Below the pieces are notes generated by a model. It was not told where the DNA came from. It did not search any database and was given only the letters and a program-made list of their open reading frames with translations. DNA of 64,000 bases from SAR324 cluster bacterium (GTDB lineage Bacteria; SAR324; NAC60-12): NCBI GenBank assembly GCA_028281495.1, contig JANQJU010000089.1:1-64000 (forward strand). Direction: 5' to 3'. Shown piece by piece: positions 8,439 through 16,718 of the stretch. The position numbers and the translations under genes are program-made. The stretch's first letter is position 1; each line of letters opens with the position of its first letter.

Positions 8439-9536
8439 TTATTTTTTGAGTGATTCGCCATGCTGTTTAAGCACAGTTTCTAAAATACGTTTTTGTTGCC
8501 ATTTACCTTCTCGCTTAGCAATTTCTAAATATTTATAAACTACAGGCACAACATGAGATTTTGGCATCTGATTTAAAGCATTTAATATGGTATCGTAAAA
8601 TGGCGTTACTTGAATGTCATGTTGTTTAATGAGGTTTTGATGCTTTTGGCCAAATATCAAAGCATTACAAATTGGTTCAATGCAGCTAACAGCTTCGGTA
8701 GCCCCAGCAATGCCAATAAGTAAGCGCAATCTTAATGCGTTATTGCCCTTACTGATAGCTGAAGCCAGTACTTTTTCATCCAATCCAAACTCTCTAAGTA
8801 GGAAAACTAGAGATTTCCATACAACAGGTTCAAATGTGACAAAATTATCCAAAATTCGAAAATTACCATCCTTTAAGTTTTGCGCAATTATGCCCGCAGC
8901 AGTGATATGTTGAAGAAAATGATTTTCTACGACGAAATAGCCATTTTCCCTCATTTCCAAATATGGAGCCATATTAATACTACTAGACTCCATGCCATAC
9001 GAATACCCACCTACTAAAGGTAGCTCTTTAATCCCATTTTTCAATAAGGCTATTTGGATGTTCTGCCCAACTCTATCTAAATATTGGATAATGTGCGTGA
9101 CGATTTGGCTAGTTAAATCATCAGAAGATTTGAATGTCCCTCGAAGAGATTGTGAAATCAAATTCTTAAATTTTTTAAGTTTCTCTGCATTTTCACCTGT
9201 ATCAACATGCTCAAGTACAATTGGGTGCTCTTTTTCGTCAATCAGATACACAAGACGTTCAAGTCCGCTACTGACTGCCTGCTCATACTCCAATTGAGTA
9301 ACTGATTTTCCTTCATTTACTATAGAGCCATATCGAGTTCCAATTATCCCAACATATATGTGGGACTCTTTTACACGCGCTAGACTTACATCTAATGAAG
9401 TATTCGACGTAGGCCCCCAATACTCCATCGCCTCAACCTCCTGCTTCAAACATGTAAAGGCATGAAGTATTTGCTTTCGATGGTGTTCCAGATCTTTAAA
9501 GGTAGAACTCAGAAAAATTTTTGTAGACTTTCGCAT
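8439..9536 (-). CDS. DUF4062-domain protein, predicted defence effector
   Basis: A 365-residue protein with an N-terminal DUF4062 domain (about 4-150). Markers are KIFLSSTFKDLEHHR, the VKESHIYVGIIGTRYGS strand and SVTQLEYEQA, with a likely acidic catalytic position. DUF4062 is a TIR-related fold common in antiphage NTPases and effectors. The C-terminal 200 residues are helical, possibly repeat-like, with no known motif. The gene starts 16 bases after a GTTATGA core and ends 128 bases before a full attC, so it fits a mobile gene cassette. Confidence 0.75.
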   Translation of the reverse strand: MRKSTKIFLSSTFKDLEHHRKQILHAFTCLKQEVEAMEYWGPTSNTSLDVSLARVKESHIYVGIIGTRYGSIVNEGKSVTQLEYEQAVSSGLERLVYLIDEKEHPIVLEHVDTGENAEKLKKFKNLISQSLRGTFKSSDDLTSQIVTHIIQYLDRVGQNIQIALLKNGIKELPLVGGYSYGMESSSINMAPYLEMRENGYFVVENHFLQHITAAGIIAQNLKDGNFRILDNFVTFEPVVWKSLVFLLREFGLDEKVLASAISKGNNALRLRLLIGIAGATEAVSCIEPICNALIFGQKHQNLIKQHDIQVTPFYDTILNALNQMPKSHVVPVVYKYLEIAKREGKWQQKRILETVLKQHGESLKK

Positions 9537-9551
9537 TGTTCTATCCGTGAA

Positions 9552-9558
9552 TCATAAC
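9552..9558 (-). other. Cassette core site GTTATGA
   Basis: GTTATGA on the minus strand, just upstream of the DUF4062 gene, is the exact complement of the inverse core (TCATAAC) of the attC at 8253-8310. It marks the upstream border of that cassette. No folded attC or attI structure, and no integrase gene, is evident above it. Confidence 0.6.
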
Positions 9559-9732
9559 AAGTTGTTGTACAGTTCTGGATTACTCCACGATATGCGTAAC
9601 TTAACACAGAGGGGTAATGTCAAGTATATCCAATTTCTAACTGGATAACTCCTCAATGATGACGAATATCAGATCTGGATAACTATGCCGGGTAGTGGTC
9701 GAATACAACTGATTGACAATAGAGCACTACAC

Positions 9733-10560
9733 TCATTGCCCTGCTAACACCATAATCTCGCTAGCACTCAATGCCCGGTCGTAGACACGGATGTCATCTA
9801 CCCTTCCCTGCATCTTTGCATCGTCTCCATCGACCTTTCCGAAGAAAACCGTTCGATCCACTGATGGTACCCCCACGCTGTGCGCCACTGTCGTCTCCAA
9901 CGTGCCGTCAACGTAAATCGTCCACTCGCTTCCGTTCCAAGTTACTGCCACATGGTACCAGCGAGCTGGCACCACCGTCGTTTCATTATACAAGACCACC
10001 TGATTCCCTGCCTCTCCGGCATAAACCCGGAAGCGGTCATCATGATGCACAATCAGCTGAAAATAATTCGCTACGTATATCTCAGACTTTTCGAAAATCC
10101 CGTGCTGGCGACCCGTCGCATCCAGGCGCACCCACACACTCACCGTCCCCGCCGGGAGACCTGGGACGACCGCACTCGGGAGACTCACCGAGCCATTTCC
10201 GTCGAAAGCTATCGCCCGGTTTGAGACGCCGTGTCGATCTGAAGCTGGCGTACCACCGCCGTTGGTTCCGTGAAACGCCGAAGGCCCCGAGTCCAACCCG
10301 AGGTTTGCTGGATCGTCGAAAGTCCAACGGGCAAGGAGTCCAGCTGTCACATCGGATGGCGCACCACCCGTATTTCTTGCCTCCAAAGCCGCAATCCGAG
10401 CTTCGAGGGATTGGACATAATCAATGAGGCTGTTCCAGTCTGAGGAACCAATCGTATCTCCCGGTTGCCAGCGGAGCGTATCGAGGTTGGGATTTGCGAC
10501 TACGAATGGAATAAAAGCGAGACCAATGGTCATTGCAAAGAGAGTACGGAAAAAGCGCAT
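9733..10560 (-). CDS. Secreted LamG (concanavalin A-like) domain protein
   Basis: A 275-residue protein with a Sec signal peptide (MRFFRTLFAMTIGLAFIPFVVA, cleavage near 22), a short coiled segment (SLEARIAALEAR, about 48-62) and a LamG/laminin-G-like domain (about 72-273). Domain markers are LLARWTFDD, the VSVWVRLD strand, WYHVAVTWNG and GRVDDIRVYDRALSASEI. Such domains bind carbohydrates or proteins outside the cell. It lies 20 bases after the protease gene on the same strand, whose own LamG domain is similar, so the two are probably co-transcribed and related by domain duplication. Confidence 0.8.
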   Translation of the reverse strand: MRFFRTLFAMTIGLAFIPFVVANPNLDTLRWQPGDTIGSSDWNSLIDYVQSLEARIAALEARNTGGAPSDVTAGLLARWTFDDPANLGLDSGPSAFHGTNGGGTPASDRHGVSNRAIAFDGNGSVSLPSAVVPGLPAGTVSVWVRLDATGRQHGIFEKSEIYVANYFQLIVHHDDRFRVYAGEAGNQVVLYNETTVVPARWYHVAVTWNGSEWTIYVDGTLETTVAHSVGVPSVDRTVFFGKVDGDDAKMQGRVDDIRVYDRALSASEIMVLAGQ

Positions 10561-10580
10561 AAGACAAGAGCAATTAGGGG

Positions 10581-13500
10581 TTAACGAAAAACGGCCGGAT
10601 CAAAGACCGTAGGGTCAAAAGCAGAATTCGCTGGTGTATCGAGATAGACAACAAAAGACGTCATGGCCACCTGTCCCGCCGCATCACGGACCCAAAGAAA
10701 CAACTCCCTGCGGACCTGTTCTCCGGGAATGCCGAGCTGGAGCGTGTGAGTGAACGTCAGGGTGAAGTCTGGGTTCGGGGGATTGATGATCGCAGTCCAA
10801 TCGGGATCGTAGCTAGGCGAAGGCGGACTCGCATTGTCTTCAACAAAGCGATAGCCGGTGATTCCCCGGTTGTCCAGACCCCGAATTATGACGGTGATCG
10901 TTGGGTCATCCGTCTGCCAAGGTGCTTCTATGACCGGGGTCGGTGGAATCGTGTCGACGGGTGGCTGTGTCATTGTCGTGAAGGTCCAGACCGCGTCTCC
11001 CGCCATATGCCGTGACGGCTCATTCTGGCTTCGCAAACCTAGAGGCCCGCCCGCAACCCGAGCAGTGTAGGTGGTCTCGTACGCCAAATTTCCCTGGATC
11101 GAGACCAAGTGCCGCTTGCCATCGCTCCCCGGCAAGACAGTCAAAGGTAAGGCTTGACCGAAGGAATCCGTCAAAGTCAGATGATTTGCAAGTGCGCTCT
11201 CACTCACAGCCACCGAAAAATCGAGACTCAAGGCCGTACTCACGGAGACTCCGGTTGCTCTGTCAACAGGAGAAGTCGGTGTCACGGTCAAATACGGGAC
11301 ATCCGCTGTGGTAAAGGACCAAACAACATCAGCGGATAGCGTGTTTCCATCCGTACTTCGTATGCCAGCCGCCCCCCCACGAAGTCGGGCCTCATAAGTT
11401 GTGGCTGGCTCCAGTCGGTGGTCGGTAGTAGCCACATATGTTTGCCCAGAGAGGTCCGGCATGTGAAGCGGAACCTCCCGTCCTTGAGGATCGCGCAAGG
11501 TGAGCAAACCTGGATCGTGTTGGAAACGCCAACCCGCGACCTGACCGGTGAACCAGATTTGAAGAGACGTGTCGAGCGACACGTCGGTTGCGCCGTCTTC
11601 TGGAAAACGGGAGGTGACCGCTAAACTCCCCGTTGTCTCACCGTCCCAGACGACCCGATAGTTTGCAATCGCTTGGCTGTCGATGATCAAGTACGCTGTG
11701 AGTTGTTTTACCTCGGTTTCCAAGCGATAAAGTGAAATCCGCTCTTGCCAAACTGTTCCGTTTTCTTCAGCGACTAAGTTTCCTGCATCATCCAACCACT
11801 CGACCGAGTAGGCCGTCCCATCAGGTACCGGCTGCCCCTCTGCATCAAACACAAGAAAGGACAGTGCAAACTGGCTACCAGCAGGCAGGGTTACGATGTC
11901 GTAAGAATAATTCCATCCATTTTGTGGCTGTACAAGCATCGGGAAATCGGGATGAAAGTCATCAGTTTTTTCTGGGCCGATGAGGGGAAGGTCAGGGTCA
12001 ATCCCTCGTTCAGGCGCGAGGAAATCCCGTGAGGCCAAAGCTAAAATAGCATCAATCGAGGGGCCAGACGCAGGTGCGGAAGCTGGCAAGACTGCGGCTT
12101 CTAGGTTTGACCCTGTTAAGACCACATCGTAGACTGCCAAATCGTCCACCCGCCCGTGCCAGGCATCCGCGCCATCGCTTGCTGCGCCCAGCGTGACCTG
12201 AGCTGAGCTAGCAAACGATCTTGTCGCAACTCCCGTCTCCCGAGCGAGGCCGTTAAGGAAAAGGTTCCAGTCAGCCCCATCCCAGACCAGAGCCAAGTGA
12301 TACCAATTGTTCGGAATGACCACTCCGGAAAACAATGTCTCCCCAGCCAAAGCGATCCGAAGTCGATCTGTCTCAGTATCAAAGCTCACTCGAAATGGAA
12401 CCTCTCCCCCTCGGTCAAGCAATACTCCCGATTCATTCGGCAGTCGGAACCAGAGCGTCAGTGTCCCCATCGGCTCCTCAAGCAACCCAACAGGCAAAGC
12501 AACTTTTCCATCGCTTTTACCATCGAAAGCGACCGCTGCTTGCGGTATCCCAAAGCGGTCGCTCACGTATCGTGTATTGCTGGTGACTGCATTGGTTCCA
12601 TCGCGCCCTAGATTTTCCACCGAGCCCTCAAAAACAAAGCGATGCTTCGGTTCAGGTAACTGTGCTTGGATGATCGTATCCGCGATCCAGCCGCGGTGGA
12701 GACTGACCAGTGGTCCCACTCCCACCCCGCGATTGTCTCGCCCCCACGAATTCAGAGAGAAGATACTAAGGCCACCTTGCCCGTCATAAAAGGCGATTGG
12801 ACCTCCGCTGTCACCAGGGGAAATCACTGGCGCGGTGAGATTGCGGTAACAGACCATTGTGATGACCAGCGCAGCAAAGCGATCACTCGGCAAGTCCGGC
12901 CGGCAGTCCATAAAGGCATTTAAAGTTCTCCGAACCGTGCGGATGGGCGCCACTTTGTGGTATTCGGCATTATTGCCCCAGCCGATAGCTACATCTGGAC
13001 CTGCCGTCGATTCCGGATGCAGAGAGGCAAGGGGGGGAAGAGCGGTCTCGTTGGGTAAGCTGTGGCCAACTGGCGTCACCCTGAGCAGGGCAAGGTCTTT
13101 GGTTATAGCGGCAAACTCCACGATCTTGACCAGTTGCTGATTAGTAAAACTAGCCAAGGCACCGAGTACACGATCTGCTTGATTCCATGCAGCCTGTTCT
13201 TGCGTCGTCTCCGGTATGCCTAGCGCTGAAGGACGTTGGCTGCGGATGCGAGTCGCTTCGTCCCGGATATTGTCCAACGTTTGCTGTACCAAATGCAAAC
13301 GGCCATTCTTAGATTCGTCCTTGAGCTCCTCTCGAACACGCAGACTGAGCTCGTCACCTAGCGTCCGCAAAGCTCCTAATTCGGGGTGCAGCATCGGGTC
13401 GGTCATCGCCCCAATCCAATCCACCGCCCAGGCTCCATCGTAGGAATGCACTTCCGTCACATTGTACGCCAAGCCGTTTGGATCATTTACAAAAGCTTCG

Positions 13501-14351
13501 CCCAGGGTGACCGTGACATCCGTTGCAGGTACAACATTTCTGGCATCGTCGAGAACACAGTGCGCCACTGTCAGTACCCACTCCGGCTCAATGAGTGCTC
13601 CGCCACAGGTACGACTTTGACGTGGATTTACTCGGGTACGTACCCGAGCCGCCCACGGCAGTCGTATAAAAGCGTCATAGGTATTCACCTCAACAATCGA
13701 GCCGAAAAGCCTTGCAAAGCTTCCTGAATTGCTTGGGTCATAAACGTAAGTTGCCACAGCACGGCCTCCATCCCAGGCTTCCTGTGCATAAGTCCGCAGC
13801 TGCCAGTCGAGCCGAAAACTATCCGGGCGCAGTGTGCCAGTACCACGATGATGTGCGATCAAGGCTGCTTGGACGTCATTTGTAACGACCCACTCTTCAT
13901 TGATGAACTCACCCCAATAGGAAAAGTGAGTGCCATGCGTCATTGGCCAAGCACGTTGGTCGTCACCAAACAGGGTAAGCGGAAAGCCATTCACATTGTC
14001 AGGATCGCCAAGCGGATCGTTGATCGGTACCCCAACGCGGGCACAAAGACTCGGGTCTGCGGTAATTTGGGTGAAGTAGGACTGAGCCTTTTCATCGCGA
14101 ACCCGCCCTGATAGCGGTGCGGGATAGAAGGTTTCGAGGGTTTCACCACCGACGAAGACCTGACCACTTGCGTCGACACTCAGATCACTTGGTAGAGCGC
14201 AACCAGGGATATCCCGCTCCTGAACTTCAGCTATGATCTCGGCGGTGGTCCAGGTACGAGAGTTTTCCTGAGCAAGGGCTATCGGTGGTAATAAAAAGCA
14301 CCCAAAAGCAAATAGGGATAATAAAGAAAATAGAACACGCATATTGAGCAT
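10581..14351 (-). CDS. Secreted trypsin-like serine protease with LamG and Ig-like domains
   Basis: A 1256-residue exported protein. The signal peptide ends near ALAQ (28). An S1 protease domain (about 230-550) has its triad in VAHC (His near 263), TKDLALL (Asp near 419) and SPGDSGGP (Ser near 515). About 155 residues separate His from Asp, roughly 100 more than in trypsin, with a charged helical insert. A LamG domain follows (about 570-740), then two SbsA-type Ig-like domains (SRFPEDGATDVSLDTSL and PTSPVDRATGVSVSTAL, each ending in a VWSFTT/VWTFTT strand). The longest start is used; the ATG at 14342 is equally likely. No anchoring motif is visible, so it is probably released or surface-bound by its Ig domains. 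Confidence 0.85.
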   Translation of the reverse strand: MLNMRVLFSLLSLFAFGCFLLPPIALAQENSRTWTTAEIIAEVQERDIPGCALPSDLSVDASGQVFVGGETLETFYPAPLSGRVRDEKAQSYFTQITADPSLCARVGVPINDPLGDPDNVNGFPLTLFGDDQRAWPMTHGTHFSYWGEFINEEWVVTNDVQAALIAHHRGTGTLRPDSFRLDWQLRTYAQEAWDGGRAVATYVYDPSNSGSFARLFGSIVEVNTYDAFIRLPWAARVRTRVNPRQSRTCGGALIEPEWVLTVAHCVLDDARNVVPATDVTVTLGEAFVNDPNGLAYNVTEVHSYDGAWAVDWIGAMTDPMLHPELGALRTLGDELSLRVREELKDESKNGRLHLVQQTLDNIRDEATRIRSQRPSALGIPETTQEQAAWNQADRVLGALASFTNQQLVKIVEFAAITKDLALLRVTPVGHSLPNETALPPLASLHPESTAGPDVAIGWGNNAEYHKVAPIRTVRRTLNAFMDCRPDLPSDRFAALVITMVCYRNLTAPVISPGDSGGPIAFYDGQGGLSIFSLNSWGRDNRGVGVGPLVSLHRGWIADTIIQAQLPEPKHRFVFEGSVENLGRDGTNAVTSNTRYVSDRFGIPQAAVAFDGKSDGKVALPVGLLEEPMGTLTLWFRLPNESGVLLDRGGEVPFRVSFDTETDRLRIALAGETLFSGVVIPNNWYHLALVWDGADWNLFLNGLARETGVATRSFASSAQVTLGAASDGADAWHGRVDDLAVYDVVLTGSNLEAAVLPASAPASGPSIDAILALASRDFLAPERGIDPDLPLIGPEKTDDFHPDFPMLVQPQNGWNYSYDIVTLPAGSQFALSFLVFDAEGQPVPDGTAYSVEWLDDAGNLVAEENGTVWQERISLYRLETEVKQLTAYLIIDSQAIANYRVVWDGETTGSLAVTSRFPEDGATDVSLDTSLQIWFTGQVAGWRFQHDPGLLTLRDPQGREVPLHMPDLSGQTYVATTDHRLEPATTYEARLRGGAAGIRSTDGNTLSADVVWSFTTADVPYLTVTPTSPVDRATGVSVSTALSLDFSVAVSESALANHLTLTDSFGQALPLTVLPGSDGKRHLVSIQGNLAYETTYTARVAGGPLGLRSQNEPSRHMAGDAVWTFTTMTQPPVDTIPPTPVIEAPWQTDDPTITVIIRGLDNRGITGYRFVEDNASPPSPSYDPDWTAIINPPNPDFTLTFTHTLQLGIPGEQVRRELFLWVRDAAGQVAMTSFVVYLDTPANSAFDPTVFDPAVFR

Positions 14352-14897
14352 AATGAAAAATTACAATGAAAAGTTAGAATCACAATAACGTAAAATGTCT
14401 TTCGTCATCTCCTTCATACTGGCTACTACCGTCATCTCCTTCATACTGGCTACTACTGATGGCATTTTCACCATGACTTACCGTCCTGAAAAAGTGAATG
14501 TTGCCACTTCGATCACAGTCAAAGAAGGTGTGTGGGATTCACTGAACGAACAACTCGAAACACCTTCCGCAAATAGCTTGAATGAAAAGCAGATGCTACG
14601 TTAGGAGTCGTTGATAGTCAATCCATATGAGTTCCTGGAATACATGGTCACAATACATGCAAACAGTTCAAGAAAAACCCGAAAACTCGCTCCGGGAGCC
14701 GGATAGAAAAAAACGAGCCCCGTGCGGACGACCGTCACGATACGCGTGCCGGTGTGGTTGAAAGGAGATCCCCCAGCTGCGAAAAGGGTGGAACTTCTCA
14801 AAAAGCATGGTATCGATTCCCAATGAATCTTGTTCGGAGTTGTCCTTCTTGGATCCCCTGACTCAAACACAGACCTACATCGCATTCTGGAGCGAAC
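14352..14897. other. Intergenic region, divergent promoters, no gene seen
   Basis: Between the divergent protease and histidine kinase genes. It holds a perfect tandem duplication at 14403-14456 and otherwise only short frames without ribosome sites. A plus-strand 69-codon frame spans the duplication but has no homology or start signal. Confidence 0.4.
14403..14456. repeat. 27-bp perfect tandem duplication
   Basis: Two identical adjacent 27-bp units (14403-14429 and 14430-14456), each starting CGTCATCTCC and ending GGCTACTAC. Confidence 0.95.
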
Positions 14898-15878
14898 ATG
14901 TTTCACATGATCGTTATTGGCTCGGTTTTGGGAATATCTCTTGTGTTGGGAGGAATGCTGAGCCTGATCATCGGTTGGAGTTTTGAAGCATTTATTTGGA
15001 TCTCTCCAAACGTAGTTTTTATTGATTCCCTTTACTTGGGAATTATTGCTTTGATCAGCGTTTATTTCACCCGCTACTTAGTCACCAAAACTTCCAAAGT
15101 CTTGCCAATCCTGTTGTTATCCTTTGGTTTGATGTTCGGTGCTGGAATCCTTGCGATTCTGGGCTTCTTTTTGGCCAATCCTGCCTCCTTTTTATACTCG
15201 GAAAGTCGAACCGTTAGCTTTCTATTGATCAACCTGCTGTTTTTTAGCACGATCAATATCATTGGCAGTGGTTTTGTTATTTTTCAAAATACCGTGGTCA
15301 ACAAAGAGAAAGCGTTACACGAGGAAAAAGTACTCAAAAAGCAAATGGAGTTGAAATTCCTGTCCGCTAAAATCAATCCACATTTTTTATTCAATTCTCT
15401 CAATCTGTTGGTATCCTTATTGAAAACTCCAGAAAAGGCGGAAGAAACTCTCATCGACCTTTCGGAGTTATTGCGGTACCAGCTCGACATTAGCGATGCT
15501 CAAACCGTCTCTCTAGAAACCGAGTTAGATGTAGTTGAAAAATATCTTTCTATTCAAAAATTAAGATTTGGAGACAAGCTGATTTACCAAATCGATTGCC
15601 AAACAAACGGAGAAATTCCGCCATTGACCATTCAACCCTTGGTTGAAAACAGTATCAAACACAATATTGAATTGACGGAGCAATTAGCAATCACGGTGAG
15701 CATCACAAAGGAAGATAAACGGTTGATTCTCTCTGTGGTCGATTCCATGGCACGGCTTAATAACCAAATGTTGGACCATGGAGTAGGGCTGTCAGTAACA
15801 AAAAAAAGAGTGGAACACTTTGGAGGAACGTTTTCCATTAATAACGGAGGGATAGAAATATCATTTGGCCATGATTAA
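14898..15878 (+). CDS. LytS/YehU-type sensor histidine kinase
   Basis: A 326-residue membrane kinase. Four hydrophobic segments (about 5-27, 40-60, 68-95, 105-130) precede a short coiled linker. The His_kinase (PF06580) box follows, with the phosphoacceptor in AKINPHFLFNSLNLL (His162). The ATPase domain follows, with VENSIKHNI as N box and DHGVGLSVTKKR as G box. GGAG lies six bases before the ATG. The LytTR regulator overlaps its stop by eight bases, so the two form a two-component pair. The input signal is unknown; no extracytoplasmic domain is present, so sensing is probably within the membrane. Confidence 0.9.
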   Translation: MFHMIVIGSVLGISLVLGGMLSLIIGWSFEAFIWISPNVVFIDSLYLGIIALISVYFTRYLVTKTSKVLPILLLSFGLMFGAGILAILGFFLANPASFLYSESRTVSFLLINLLFFSTINIIGSGFVIFQNTVVNKEKALHEEKVLKKQMELKFLSAKINPHFLFNSLNLLVSLLKTPEKAEETLIDLSELLRYQLDISDAQTVSLETELDVVEKYLSIQKLRFGDKLIYQIDCQTNGEIPPLTIQPLVENSIKHNIELTEQLAITVSITKEDKRLILSVVDSMARLNNQMLDHGVGLSVTKKRVEHFGGTFSINNGGIEISFGHD

Positions 15879-16599
15879 AACTCTGATAGCTGATGATGAA
15901 ATACATGCCATTGAGCGTTTAAAGGAGCTGCTGGCAGACTATGATCAATTTCAAATAATTGCGGAAGCTAAAGACGGCACCGGAGCACTGGAACAAATCG
16001 TTTCGATGAAACCCGATGTGGCATTTTTGGACATCAATATGCCTGGCATTTCTGTGTTTCAGACTATTTCGTCGTTGAATAACCCGCCGTTGATTATATT
16101 CCAAACCGCACATTCGAAATACGCTACGGACGCGTTTGATGTGGATGCCTTGGATTATCTCTTAAAGCCGGTTAGCCGGAAGCGATTTGGTCAGGCAGTT
16201 ACCAAAATCTTGGAGAAATTGTCCCAGCCGCATCCAAACCAACCCACTCCCGAACCAGTAGCTCAGGATCCTATTGAAAAAATCTCGCTCAAAGTTCAGG
16301 ACTCGATCAAAATCATTTCGTTTCGCGAAATCCAAAAAATCTGTTTTGAAGAAGGACTCACTTTTATCTATACGAAGGAAGGACGCTTTCTCACAGACCG
16401 CTCGTTAAACCATTACGAAGAAAAATTGAAAGAATCGGAATTTTTCAGAACCAGCCGGGCAAGCCTGATCAACCTCAATTTTGTCTCCACAATTCACAAA
16501 GCCTTTAAAGGCAGTTTCACTGTTGAACTCCGCGATGGTTCCACGGTCGAGTTGTCCCGACGAAAAGCCCAGCTGTTAAAAAAACAGCTCGACTTCTAA
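15871..16599 (+). CDS. LytTR-family response regulator
   Basis: From the ATG at 15871 this is 242 residues. The receiver domain (1-120) has IADDE, the phosphoacceptor Asp in FLDINMPG (near 54), the Thr/Ala switch in QTAHSKYA and the LLKPV lysine. The C-terminal LytTR DNA-binding domain (about 140-240) has FFRTSRASLINLNFV. These regulators bind direct repeats upstream of target promoters and often control cell envelope or exopolymer genes. It overlaps the kinase gene. A TTG at 15865 would add two residues. Confidence 0.9.
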   Translation: MIKTLIADDEIHAIERLKELLADYDQFQIIAEAKDGTGALEQIVSMKPDVAFLDINMPGISVFQTISSLNNPPLIIFQTAHSKYATDAFDVDALDYLLKPVSRKRFGQAVTKILEKLSQPHPNQPTPEPVAQDPIEKISLKVQDSIKIISFREIQKICFEEGLTFIYTKEGRFLTDRSLNHYEEKLKESEFFRTSRASLINLNFVSTIHKAFKGSFTVELRDGSTVELSRRKAQLLKKQLDF

Positions 16600-16667
16600 T
16601 ACGCTAACTCCACCTACCTGTTTCCAAGTGGAACCTCTCCAAAAATTTTGAACCACGCTTGTTGCGT

Positions 16668-16717
16668 ATAGAATTTTGTCGCAGGCTGCTACATAGAACT
16701 TTGTCGCAAGCTGCTAC
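16668..16717. repeat. 25-bp imperfect tandem duplication
   Basis: Two adjacent 25-bp units (16668-16692, 16693-16717) starting ATAGAA and ending GCTGCTAC, differing at two positions. They lie directly after the stop of the binding-protein fusion gene on the minus strand. Confidence 0.9.
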
Positions 16718-16718
16718 C

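Noticed and set aside
14395..14604. A 69-codon protein
   Set aside because: The frame is created by the 27-bp tandem duplication and lacks a ribosome site or any family resemblance.
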